Positions 18,538-26,591 of a stretch of DNA of 50,814 nucleotides are shown here, piece by piece. Location of the stretch: positions 3,459 to 54,272 of the forward strand of contig NZ_MKIO01000034.1 in NCBI RefSeq assembly GCF_001938945.1. Reading direction: 5' to 3'. A model generated the notes under the pieces. It did no database searches. It worked only from the letters and a program-made list of their open reading frames with translations, and was not told the DNA's origin. Each line of letters starts with the position of its first letter. Position 1 is the first letter of the stretch. The stretch comes from Xaviernesmea rhizosphaerae. GTDB taxonomy: Bacteria > Pseudomonadota > Alphaproteobacteria > Rhizobiales > Rhizobiaceae. The position numbers and the translations under genes were made by a program.

Positions 18538-18844
18538 CGCCGCTCGGTTCCCTGAACCAATCTTGCAGGATCGGCTGATACTGCGCCGCATCAAATTCAG
18601 TGACACGGCTGAACCGCATCTTTCCCGCTTTCACAAAAGGTTCTTCGGCAAGGATTGTGTCCAGAGCCTCCCGAGACTCGGCGCGCGCGGCAAGAAAGCC
18701 GCCATGGGCGGGAATTTGCGGCCCAGAAAATAGAAACACGCCGTCATCATAGCCCTTTTGCAGAAAGGCATGATGCAGCGGAACGAGATCCGAGAGTTCT
18801 GAGAATGGGACGAGGTGTTCGCCCTCAAGCAGAAAATGCTTCAT
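18530..18844 (-). CDS. YciI-like protein (second of a tandem pair)
   Basis: The 104-residue protein starts MKHFLLEGEHLVPFSELSDL and has VPLHHAFLQKGYDDGVFLFS, GPQIPAHGGFLAARAES and EEPFVKAGKMRFSRVTEF, the compact alpha-beta YciI fold with its conserved central His. YciI proteins are small, poorly understood enzymes or binding domains. It is a clear paralogue of the gene at 18882-19196, so a tandem duplication is likely. Its end overlaps the start of the glycosylase gene. Confidence 0.8.
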   Translation of the reverse strand: MKHFLLEGEHLVPFSELSDLVPLHHAFLQKGYDDGVFLFSGPQIPAHGGFLAARAESREALDTILAEEPFVKAGKMRFSRVTEFDAAQYQPILQDWFREPSGDA

Positions 18845-18881
18845 TTTGCTAAGCTTTCGATTGTCTATTTTGGAGTTGCAT

Positions 18882-19196
18882 TCAGATTGTGGAGTTTCTG
18901 ACCTCGCCAAACCAATGCCCGGTCCAGTCCTGACGTTTTACGGGTTGGAATTCGATAAAGCTGAAGCTCGCCAAGCTGGCGATATGAAACGGCTCATCCT
19001 CGAAGAACGCCTCCAGTTCGGCTTGGGAGTTGGCTCGCGCGAGCAGAAATCCACCAGTCGCCGGTTCTTTCGGCCCTGAGCACAAGAACAAGCCGAGATC
19101 GTATCCTTTCTGCAGAAAAGCGCGATGACGGGGTATTGTCGCTTTGATTTCCTCGAAGGGTACGAGATATCTCGCTTCGACAATGAAGTGTTTCAT
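18882..19196 (-). CDS. YciI-like protein (first of a tandem pair)
   Basis: The 104-residue protein starts MKHFIVEARYLVPFEEIKAT and has IPRHRAFLQKGYDLGLFLCS, GPKEPATGGFLLARANS and EDEPFHIASLASFSFIEF. It is the first gene of the minus-strand set (YciI, YciI, Tag). I chose the ATG at 19196, eight bases after AAGGAG, over a GTG at 19202. The gap to the next gene is 37 bases. A dyad 60 bases upstream (19256-19278) between this gene and the TetR gene suggests control by that repressor. Confidence 0.82.
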   Translation of the reverse strand: MKHFIVEARYLVPFEEIKATIPRHRAFLQKGYDLGLFLCSGPKEPATGGFLLARANSQAELEAFFEDEPFHIASLASFSFIEFQPVKRQDWTGHWFGEVRNSTI

Positions 19197-19255
19197 TGTC
19201 ACGACTCCTTTTCGATGGCGACCTGTCAGGCGGACGTCTTGTTCGATGGACGTTG

Positions 19256-19278
19256 GTTTGGTATCAATGATACGAACC
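19256..19278. promoter_or_regulatory. Probable TetR operator in the divergent spacer
   Basis: GTATC at 19261-19265 and GATAC at 19269-19273 form a perfect dyad around AAT, with partly matching flanks (GTTTG and GAACC). It lies between the divergent tetR and yciI starts, the usual place for a TetR site that controls both directions. Confidence 0.5.
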
Positions 19279-19313
19279 GGTCGGTTACATTGTCAAGTGT
19301 GAAGGAGATGGGC

Positions 19314-19916
19314 ATGGGGCGTTCAATGAAAACAGAGGCTGACGGATCGCCGGCACCCCGCGCACGTGACAAGATTTCTTCCGTTGCAGCCGACCTCTTT
19401 TATCGGGAGGGCATTCGCGCTGTCGGCGTTGAGACCATCGTCAAACAAGCCGGCGTCACCAAGATCAGCCTGTATAGGAGCTTCCCGTCCAAGGACGATC
19501 TGGTCGTCGCCTATCTCGAAGAGCGCAGTCGGACGTTTCTCGACAACTGGGATGAGATGTTCGATCGCCATCGTGACGATCCACGGGCACAACTCCGCGC
19601 CATCATGACCTACCTCGCCGAGCGGACGACGACGGAAGGTTATCGCGGGTGCCCGTTCATAAATTTCTGTGCCGAGTTTCCCGACCCCGAGCATCCCGGC
19701 CGGAAGGTCGCCCATGAAACAAAGGCAGCACTTCGGGAACGTTTCCGCACCATCGCCGAGGCGCTGGATGTTCCACGCCCGCAAAAACTCGCTGATGGCC
19801 TGCTTCTGCTTATCGAAGGCGCTTACGCGATCAGCCAGACATTCGGTGGTGGGAAAGATGGCCCCGGCCATGCCTTGGTCTCTGCCGCCGAAGCCATGGT
19901 CGGCGGGTGGTCGTGA
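19314..19916 (+). CDS. TetR-family transcriptional regulator
   Basis: The 200-residue protein has a TetR N-terminal helix-turn-helix: ISSVAADLFYREGIRAVGVE followed by TIVKQAGVTKISLYRSFPSK. The rest is a helical ligand domain with GCPFINFCAEFPDPEHP, seen in TetR regulators of efflux or detoxification genes. I chose the ATG at 19314, six bases after GAAGGAG. It is divergent from the YciI-YciI-Tag operon with a dyad between them. An unknown small molecule probably releases it. It converges with the MFS gene at 19944. Confidence 0.9.
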   Translation: MGRSMKTEADGSPAPRARDKISSVAADLFYREGIRAVGVETIVKQAGVTKISLYRSFPSKDDLVVAYLEERSRTFLDNWDEMFDRHRDDPRAQLRAIMTYLAERTTTEGYRGCPFINFCAEFPDPEHPGRKVAHETKAALRERFRTIAEALDVPRPQKLADGLLLLIEGAYAISQTFGGGKDGPGHALVSAAEAMVGGWS

Positions 19917-19943
19917 GTGGCTTCAGGCGTTCGACATTTCGGA

Positions 19944-21194
19944 TCACTTGCCCACGCAATGATCGCCGTTGAGATGCGAGCGATCCGACAGCGAAACTCC
20001 GATCGCCGCCACGCCGAACACCAGCCCAACCACACATACGCCCTGCCATCCCCAGGCATTCCATGCGAAGCCCGATAGCGCCGACCCCGCCGCACCACCC
20101 AGGAAGAACAGGCCGGTGAATAGCCCATTCGTCCGACCACGCGCTTCCGGTCGAAGGAGATTGATCGCCCGTCGCCCGAGGGTCTGATCAGCGATGACAC
20201 CGAGATCGAGAAGGACGGCCGCGACCAGGAGAACCGCGAGTGAAACAGTGCTACTCCCTATTGTCGCCGTGCCGCCGAGATAGGCGAGAACCATTGCGGC
20301 GATCACAGCTACATGAGCCAAGGCTGTGGCGGGGCGGGTGTGACCACGATCACCAGCGCGACCGGCGATCGGTGCGACGACAGCGCCTGCGGCCCCCGCC
20401 AAGGCAAACAGAGCGATGCCGGTCTGCCCTAGCTCAAAAGGCGCTTGCGCCAATCGAAGTGCTATCGCTGTCCAAAAGACGCTGAACGTCGCCATGCACA
20501 TGGCTTGGCTGGCTGCGCGTCGCCGCAGGATCGGTTCCTGTTTCAGGATCGTTCCCAGCGACCCGATTAATTGTAGATAGCTGCCTCTTCCTGACGGCCG
20601 GAACGCGGGAATGAACAGTGCGAGGACGAAAGCCAGTATCGCGACAGCAAGCCCCAGCATTCCATAGAGAGTACGCCACCCGAATGCCTCGGTGACGAGG
20701 CTTGCGATGGGACGCGAGAAGAGAATGCCAAGCATCAGGCCACTCATGACATTGCCGACGGTCCGTCCCCGGCGCGCTTCCGAACTGAGCGATGCGGCGA
20801 CCGGAACCAGCATCTGGATGGCGCTGATCGACAAGCCGACCAGGAAGGACGCGATCAGGAACGTCACCCGGGTTGAAGCAGAGGCGAGCGACAGCAATGA
20901 ACAGACATTGGCGACGAGGGTTGTGAGTATCAGCCGACGGTTCTCGATAATATCGGTCAATGGCACCAGCAGGATCAGGCCGGTGGCATAGCCGAGCAAC
21001 GTCAGCGTGGTTGCCAGCCCGGAGAGGTCCGCCGAAAGGCCGAGTTGGCGCCCGATGATCCCGACGAGCGGCTGCGAGGCGAAAAGCGCCAGGACGACAA
21101 CGCCGACCGCGACAGCAAAAACGACCGTCAGCCGCTTGCCGATGCCCAGCGTGTCATCAGAAGTTTCGCGTGTACCACCTGTTCCCATCGTCAT
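19944..21194 (-). CDS. MFS transporter, probable drug efflux (DHA1 type)
   Basis: About 416 residues with 12 predicted membrane helices form a major facilitator pump of the inner membrane. The loop LTDIIENRRLIL stands in the place of the classical RxGRR signature after helix 2, and GILFSRPIASLVTEAFGWRT matches the drug-H+ antiporter motif of helix 5. I took the ATG at 21194 because CACGGAGAGCGC precedes it; the frame starts at 21212. It is divergent from a LysR gene (21287) across a perfect LysR-type box, which points to direct control. The substrate is unknown. Confidence 0.85.
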   Translation of the reverse strand: MTMGTGGTRETSDDTLGIGKRLTVVFAVAVGVVVLALFASQPLVGIIGRQLGLSADLSGLATTLTLLGYATGLILLVPLTDIIENRRLILTTLVANVCSLLSLASASTRVTFLIASFLVGLSISAIQMLVPVAASLSSEARRGRTVGNVMSGLMLGILFSRPIASLVTEAFGWRTLYGMLGLAVAILAFVLALFIPAFRPSGRGSYLQLIGSLGTILKQEPILRRRAASQAMCMATFSVFWTAIALRLAQAPFELGQTGIALFALAGAAGAVVAPIAGRAGDRGHTRPATALAHVAVIAAMVLAYLGGTATIGSSTVSLAVLLVAAVLLDLGVIADQTLGRRAINLLRPEARGRTNGLFTGLFFLGGAAGSALSGFAWNAWGWQGVCVVGLVFGVAAIGVSLSDRSHLNGDHCVGK

Positions 21195-21230
21195 GCGCTC
21201 TCCGTGAAACATGACGACATTGTATATTGC

Positions 21231-21253
21231 GCGGATCGGATGATAATATCCGC
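21231..21253. promoter_or_regulatory. LysR-type binding box (T-N11-A)
   Basis: GCGGAT at 21231-21236 and ATCCGC at 21248-21253 are perfect inverted arms separated by exactly 11 bases, giving the T-N11-A core of LysR sites with long arms. It lies between the divergent starts of the MFS gene (21194) and the LysR gene (21287). Confidence 0.6.
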
Positions 21254-21286
21254 TCTATATCATTCACTCTCACGTTTTTCGGTATA

Positions 21287-22180
21287 ATGGCAACGATCGA
21301 ACAATACCGGGCTTTCGTGGCTACGATCGAGGCCGGGAGCCTGACGGCCGCCGCGCAGAGGTTGGATTGCTCGCTTCAGACGGTGAGCCGATCGCTCATC
21401 AGCCTCGAAGCGGAATTGGGGGTGGAACTGGTGCGCCGAACCACCCGTCGTATTCAGACGACCGCCGCCGGGATCAGCTTTTATGAGCGGATCAAAGCCG
21501 CATTGGTCGAGATCGATGACGCGAGGCGCGAGGTGCTGCGCGGCACATCGGAAATATTCGGCCTGTTCAGGGTCGGCGCATCGGTCCAGTTCGCGCCGCG
21601 CTATATCGTTCCGACCACCACGGCCTTCATCGAGCACTATCCCGACGTCGAAATCGATCTCGTGCTGTCCGATAAGATCGCTGACCTCCTGGAGCATAAG
21701 CTCGATGTCGTCGTTAGGATCGGGGAGCCGCAGTCGTCCTCGTTGAAATCCCGATTGCTCGCCAAACTGAGGCGGGTTGTCGTGGCGTCACCTCGCTATC
21801 TCGCCCGTCACGGCTATCCTTTAAAACTCACAGATCTCGGGGAACATTCCTGCGTCGTTCGCACCTTCGGTCCTGAAGGTGATCTCTGGCCGATGACCGC
21901 TGACGGCCGCGTGGTCAGGGTCCCGGTCAAGGGCAGGTTTCGCTGCAATGATGCCGCCGCTGCCAATGCGGCTGTGTTGCAAGGTGCCGGGATCGGTCTT
22001 GCTCCGCTTTGGCAAGTGCGCTCAGACATCGATCAGGGGCTGTTGGAACTTCTACTCCCCGAGCATGAGCCGCCGCCGGTTCCCGTCCATGCGCTGTGGC
22101 CGGAAAATTCGGTGACACCGGCCCGCACGAGAGCGTTTGTCGACATGCTGAAGCAGCGCATGGCGGGCGAGCGGATCTAA
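21287..22180 (+). CDS. LysR-family regulator divergent from an MFS pump
   Basis: The 297-residue protein has the winged helix (FVATIEAGSLTAAAQRLDCS, VSRSLISLEAELGVELVRRT) and a full effector domain ending at 22180. It belongs to the group with R-TTRR after the wing. I chose the ATG at 21287, where the HTH begins properly; the frame extends to 21227. There is no strong SD. Its box at 21231-21253 and the divergent MFS gene make that pump its likely target. It is not close in sequence to the four-copy paralogue group in this region. Confidence 0.88.
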   Translation: MATIEQYRAFVATIEAGSLTAAAQRLDCSLQTVSRSLISLEAELGVELVRRTTRRIQTTAAGISFYERIKAALVEIDDARREVLRGTSEIFGLFRVGASVQFAPRYIVPTTTAFIEHYPDVEIDLVLSDKIADLLEHKLDVVVRIGEPQSSSLKSRLLAKLRRVVVASPRYLARHGYPLKLTDLGEHSCVVRTFGPEGDLWPMTADGRVVRVPVKGRFRCNDAAAANAAVLQGAGIGLAPLWQVRSDIDQGLLELLLPEHEPPPVPVHALWPENSVTPARTRAFVDMLKQRMAGERI

Positions 22181-22201
22181 TCTTTCGTCGTCTAAGGCCA
22201 C

Positions 22202-23122
22202 TCAGCGCAGCCGTTTCACCTCAATCGATTGCGCCACTCTTCGCGCAATGGCAAGCAAGCGGCGCATCGCTGGATTGTCGTTCTTCGCCGACCAGAGGGC
22301 GCTGAAGGTCAGCGTCTCGCCGGCGATCGGTCGATAGACGATCCCAGGAAACGGAATGGAGCCGGTTGCCTCGCTGACAAGCGCCAACCCGCGCCCCATG
22401 GCGACCAGCGGCAGCAGGGTGTCGCGACCGACACCTTGCTGCTGGAGCCCTATGCCGTGCCCAGCCTCGATCAGGCGCAAGGTCAGTGCATCTCCGGCAG
22501 CGGGATCGGCGGCCCCTTGACGTATCAGTACGCCTTCATTGGCAAGCAAGGGCCAGTCCAGTACGCATTGACCGGCAAGCCGATGGAGGTCAGGACGTGC
22601 GACGAAGAGCTGTTCGCTCCAGAGCGGTGTGACCTCGCATTCCGGCCAGGGCCGCGATCCGGCGACGAATGCGGCATCGAGACCCAATTTCGCGATGGCG
22701 GCCGCGTGCCCGGCGGTTTCGCCTTCGACGAAGTCGATATGGACGCCGCCGTGATGCTGGTTATAGGCGCGGAACAACTCGGCGAGAAACCCCGCCGCGA
22801 GCGACGGTAGGATGCCGACTTTGATTCGTCCGCTCTCCGCTCGGCCGATGGCTGCGACATCCTCGGCGCTGTCCATCACATGGCGGACCATCTCCTCGGC
22901 ACGGCGTTGGAACCGTTGGCCAGCGAAGGTCAGGCGCACCCCGCCATTGTAACGCTGGAACAGCGACGCGCCGAGATGGTCCTCCAGATCGCGGATGCGG
23001 CGGCTGATCGAGGACTCCTGCACGCCGAGCGCGGCCCCGGCTTTGCGGAAGCTGCCGTGCTCGGCGGCAGTCAGGAAATAATGCAGATAGCGAAGCGCGA
23101 TGGAAAGAGACGGCTTCGCCAT
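22202..23122 (-). CDS. LysR-family regulator (paralogue 2 of 4, intact)
   Basis: The 306-residue protein is complete: LRYLHYFLTAAEHGSFRKAG, SISRRIRDLEDHLGASLFQR, then the effector domain with LPSLAAGFLAELFRAYNQHH and GIGLQQQGVGRDTLLPLVAM. It is the best reference for judging the broken copies at 16888-17807 and 29880-30215. It lies six bases after the SDR gene on the same strand, so the two form an operon in which the regulator comes last. Its C-terminus (SIEVKRLR) converges with the preceding LysR gene. Confidence 0.9.
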   Translation of the reverse strand: MAKPSLSIALRYLHYFLTAAEHGSFRKAGAALGVQESSISRRIRDLEDHLGASLFQRYNGGVRLTFAGQRFQRRAEEMVRHVMDSAEDVAAIGRAESGRIKVGILPSLAAGFLAELFRAYNQHHGGVHIDFVEGETAGHAAAIAKLGLDAAFVAGSRPWPECEVTPLWSEQLFVARPDLHRLAGQCVLDWPLLANEGVLIRQGAADPAAGDALTLRLIEAGHGIGLQQQGVGRDTLLPLVAMGRGLALVSEATGSIPFPGIVYRPIAGETLTFSALWSAKNDNPAMRRLLAIARRVAQSIEVKRLR

Positions 23123-23128
23123 GATCGA

Positions 23129-24094
23129 TCACCAGCTTTCACGACTGTAGTCACGGCCTGTCATTTCCGCCGACAGGTTCCACAGGCGCTCAGCTTCATT
23201 GCCATCGGTCGCATAGGCTTTGACGCCGACGAACGGTTTGCCTGCCGTCTCCGCTCTAACGGCGATGTCACAATCCTCGCAGTAAAGACCGCCGAGGCCA
23301 TCGAGCTGAGGTGATATCGCAGCCCAGACCTGCGTCGCGGCACCCTGCGCCGGTGCCTTGAAGGTTGGGTCAGCCGGATTGCCATTTGCATCGAGCCAAC
23401 CTGCCGCCGCCATCTCGGCTTGCGTCAGGTGACGCTGCAGCGGTGTGAATATCTTGCCGGGATGGAGGGAGAACGCCCGTATTCCGCTCTCCCGACCGAT
23501 GCGGTCGAGATGGACGGCGAACAGGGCGTTTGCCGTCTTCGACTGCCCATAGGCGAGCCACTTGTCGTAGCCGTCCGCGAACTGCACGTCATCCCAGCGG
23601 ATCGGCGAATTGTGATGCCCCGCGGAGGAAATGGACACGACGCGCGCACCGCCTTCGAGCAATGGCCAAAGCCTGTTCGTCAACGCGAAATGGCCGAGAT
23701 GGTTGGTAGCGAATTGCGCTTCCCATCCCGGCCCGACCCGCGTTTCCGGGCAGGCCATGATACCGGCATTGTTGATGAGCATGTCGATGTGATGCCCGGC
23801 CTTGAGAAGCCGCCTGGCGAACAGATCGACGCTGGCGAGGTCGCCGAGATCGAGCGCATCCACTGTCACGTTGGGAGTATCGCTAGTCGCTGTCCGCGCA
23901 GCTTCCGGGTTCCGCGCCGCGACGATCACCTGCGCGCCGGCCGCCGCCAGCGCCTTCGTCGTTTCCAGCCCAAGGCCGGAATGACCGCCGGTGATGATCG
24001 CGCGCTTGCCGGTCAGGTCGATGCCAGCGAGTACGTCTGCGGCGGTCGTGTGGGCCCCGCAGCCGGAACCCAAAGGGTGTTGGTGGTCTGTCAT
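23129..24094 (-). CDS. Short-chain dehydrogenase (retinol dehydrogenase-like)
   Basis: The 321-residue protein has IITGGHSGLG for NAD(P), NNAG in LINNAGIMACPE, the Ser in VVSISSAGHHNSP and the catalytic Tyr-x3-Lys in YGQSKTANALF. The length and the long C-terminal part are those of the retinol dehydrogenase/WW-oxidoreductase-like SDRs. I chose the ATG at 24094 after GGAGAAGCGAC. It is followed at once by the LysR gene and is divergent from an AraC gene at 24226, so one or both may control it. The substrate is unknown. Confidence 0.88.
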   Translation of the reverse strand: MTDHQHPLGSGCGAHTTAADVLAGIDLTGKRAIITGGHSGLGLETTKALAAAGAQVIVAARNPEAARTATSDTPNVTVDALDLGDLASVDLFARRLLKAGHHIDMLINNAGIMACPETRVGPGWEAQFATNHLGHFALTNRLWPLLEGGARVVSISSAGHHNSPIRWDDVQFADGYDKWLAYGQSKTANALFAVHLDRIGRESGIRAFSLHPGKIFTPLQRHLTQAEMAAAGWLDANGNPADPTFKAPAQGAATQVWAAISPQLDGLGGLYCEDCDIAVRAETAGKPFVGVKAYATDGNEAERLWNLSAEMTGRDYSRESW

Positions 24095-24225
24095 GTCGCT
24101 TCTCCGAGATCGGGACGCTCGCAATTGATGCGGGCGCTGGAACTACGGAGAGGATGAGCGATGGCCGCCGAACGATCCATGCTGTATAGTTCAGTTATCT
24201 TTCGCGATGATACGGATTTGCGCCT

Positions 24226-25131
24226 TTGGACCCCCTGTCGGATGTTCTTTCCCTGTTGAGACCCAAGACAGCGATCAGCGCCGGTCTCAATGCCGGCGGC
24301 GAATGGACGATCCGGTTCCCCGCCCATGACGGCATCAAGTTCAATACCGTGATGCGAGGCGCCTGCTGGGTCAGTGTGGAAGGAGAAGCCGAACGGGTTC
24401 GGATCGAAGCCGGAGACTGTTTTCTCCTGACCCGTGGCCGACCGTTCCTCTTCGCGACCGACAACCCGCCGCCGCCCATCGACTCCGCGACGATCTATGA
24501 TCACGCGACGGACGGTATCGCGACCTGTAATGGCGGCGGCGATTTCTTCCTGATCGGCGGACGATTTTCGTTCGAGGGCGATCACGCAGGGTTGCTGTTC
24601 GGCGCGCTTCCCGCCATCGTCCATATCCGCGATGCCTCTAGCCAGGCGGCGGTGCTGCGCTGGGCGCTGGAGCAACTGGCGCTGGAGCTGAAACAAGGCT
24701 CGCCTGGCGGTGCGCTTATGGCCGATCACCTCGCACAGATCATGTTGCTTCAAGTTCTGCGGCTCTGGCTCGCCTCCGGCAAGCAATCCGGCTGGCTGGG
24801 CGCGTTGGCCGACCAGAGATTGACGCGCGCGCTCCGCGCGATGCACGCGGAGCCGCAACGTCGCTGGACGCTGGTGGAGCTTGCCGGTCTTGCCGGCATG
24901 TCGCGCACCACCTTCGCGGAGCGTTTCCGCGATGTCGTCGGACAGACGCCGCTCGACTATCTGGCAAGCTGGCGGATGCGGCTCGCCGCTGATCGTCTGC
25001 GTCGCAGCGCCGATAGTGTGGCCACCATCGGATTTTCGGTTGGCTATGAATCGGAGGCCGCCTTCAGCACCGCCTTTCGCAGGGTGATGGGCTGCACTCC
25101 GATGCAGCATCGACGCATTGTGTCGGCGTGA
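24226..25131 (+). CDS. AraC-family regulator with cupin sensor
   Basis: The 301-residue protein has an N-terminal cupin-type sensor of the AraC_binding/cupin_6 kind (GGEWTIRFPAHDGIKFNTVM, GDCFLLTRGRPFLFATD). The C-terminal double HTH contains LVELAGLAGMSRTTFAERFR, VGQTPLDYLASWRMRLAAD and TIGFSVGYESEAAFSTAFRR. This type often controls a neighbouring oxidoreductase or pump. It is divergent from the SDR at 24094 across 131 bases. The only start that fits is a TTG at 24226 with a weak ribosome site; no ATG is in frame near it. Confidence 0.85.
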   Translation: MDPLSDVLSLLRPKTAISAGLNAGGEWTIRFPAHDGIKFNTVMRGACWVSVEGEAERVRIEAGDCFLLTRGRPFLFATDNPPPPIDSATIYDHATDGIATCNGGGDFFLIGGRFSFEGDHAGLLFGALPAIVHIRDASSQAAVLRWALEQLALELKQGSPGGALMADHLAQIMLLQVLRLWLASGKQSGWLGALADQRLTRALRAMHAEPQRRWTLVELAGLAGMSRTTFAERFRDVVGQTPLDYLASWRMRLAADRLRRSADSVATIGFSVGYESEAAFSTAFRRVMGCTPMQHRRIVSA

Positions 25132-25177
25132 GGCACTTGAACGATGACGGCATTCTTTTGCGTGCATAATCTATCAG

Positions 25178-25610
25178 TCAGCGTTTGCCGGTAACGAGCA
25201 TGACGATCCTCAGGCCTGCCGCCACGGCCCCGACGACCCCCGTTGTCGCCAGCCCGAACGCCCCGATCACCCTGCCGCCGATTAGCGAACCAAGCGCGAT
25301 GCCGGAATTGAACCCGGCGATGTTGAGGCCAGCCGCCGCAGCGAGCGCCTTGGGCGCATGGGGTTCGGCGATGCCGATCACCCGTGCCTGCATGGCGGGA
25401 ACGGCGGCATAGGTCAGCGCGCCAAGCGCCGCCACCAGCGCCGCCATGGCCGGAGCCGAAGCGGCGGCGACCCGGATCGCGGCGAGCACAATCGCTAGTC
25501 CGACCAGCACGATCATCACCGCCCGATCCGGTCCCAGCCGGTTGGTCACGCGCCCGCCGGCGATGTTGCCGAGCGCGGCGGCGACGCCATAGCAGGATAG
25601 GCGCTCATTC
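25178..25610 (-). pseudogene. MFS transporter, C-terminal fragment
   Basis: The frame reads CYGVAAALGNIAGGRVTNRL then GPDRAVMIVLVGLAIVL and AAAGLNIAGFNSGIALGSLIGGR, the last part of a DHA1-type drug efflux protein, down to a stop at 25178. The first two thirds are missing. The homology begins around 25605 and upstream bases belong to the end of the LysR gene at 25647, so a deletion joined the two. An ATG at 25549 could still express a 123-residue piece. Confidence 0.75.
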
Positions 25611-25646
25611 GTGACCCGATTGCCTCGACCTCTCCCGCTATCGGAG

Positions 25647-26579
25647 TCATGGGCTGCGGGAGCAATGCGCCAGTGACCGCGCCATTCTCAGCAGGCGGCG
25701 CATCGCGGGATTGCCGTTTTTCGCCGACCACAGGGCGCAGAAGCTCAGCGCCTCCCCGACGATCGGGCGATAGACGATGCCGGGGAACGGGATCGAGGCC
25801 GCCGCTTCGCAAACGAGCGCCAGCCCGCGCTCCATCGCGACGAGCGTCAGCAAGCTGTCATGGCCGACACCTTGCGGCTGGAGTCGTATGCCATGCCCAG
25901 CGTCAGTCAGGCGGCGGACCAGCGCATCGACTGCTTCAGAGCTTGTTGCTGCTCGCCGTATGAGGAAGCATTCGGCCGTAAGCAAAGTCCAGTTCGGATC
26001 GGTTGGCGAGGCAATGATGTTCTGGCAGCGGACGAACAGCCGTTCTGTCCAGAGGGACGTGACCTCACATCCTGGCCATTGCCGCTGACCGGCGACGAAG
26101 GCGACGTCGAGATCCAGCCGGGCGACGGAAGCGGCGTGCGCGGTGGTCTCACTCTCTTGGAAGTCGATGTGAACGCCGCCGTGATGCTGGTCATAGGTGC
26201 GGAATAGTTCGGCAAGAAACCCGGCTGCCACCGACGGCGGGACGCCGACGCCGATCCGGCCGATCTCCGCTCGACCGATGGCGCCGACGTCCTGAGCACT
26301 GTCCCGCATGTGCTGAAGCACTTCTTCCGCTCTCCGTCGAAAGCGTTGGCCGGCGAAGGTCAGTCGCACGCCGCCGTTGTGCCGCTGGAACAACGACGCG
26401 CCGAGCTGATCCTCAAGATCGCGGATGCGACGGCTGATCGACGATTCCCGCACGCCGATCGCGACTGCGGCCTTGCGGAAGCTGCCGTGTTCGGCGGCGG
26501 CGAGGAAATAGCGCAAATGACGGAAGTCCAATACTGGAGCGCGCCTCGCCGTCTCCATCTGCGTCCGACGCCGCCGCAT
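25647..26579 (-). CDS. LysR-family regulator (paralogue 3 of 4, intact)
   Basis: The 310-residue protein is complete: LRYFLAAAEHGSFRKAAVAI, SISRRIRDLEDQLGASLFQR, and the effector domain with GIRLQPQGVGHDSLLTLVAM and IPFPGIVYRPIVGEALSF. It follows the EthD gene by 12 bases on the same strand, so MFS, EthD and LysR may form one transcript. Compared with paralogue 2 it has diverged most in the middle of the ligand domain (CQNIIASPTDPNWTLLTAEC), which suggests a different inducer. Confidence 0.9.
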   Translation of the reverse strand: MRRRRTQMETARRAPVLDFRHLRYFLAAAEHGSFRKAAVAIGVRESSISRRIRDLEDQLGASLFQRHNGGVRLTFAGQRFRRRAEEVLQHMRDSAQDVGAIGRAEIGRIGVGVPPSVAAGFLAELFRTYDQHHGGVHIDFQESETTAHAASVARLDLDVAFVAGQRQWPGCEVTSLWTERLFVRCQNIIASPTDPNWTLLTAECFLIRRAATSSEAVDALVRRLTDAGHGIRLQPQGVGHDSLLTLVAMERGLALVCEAAASIPFPGIVYRPIVGEALSFCALWSAKNGNPAMRRLLRMARSLAHCSRSP

Positions 26580-26591
26580 ACACGTTACCGC

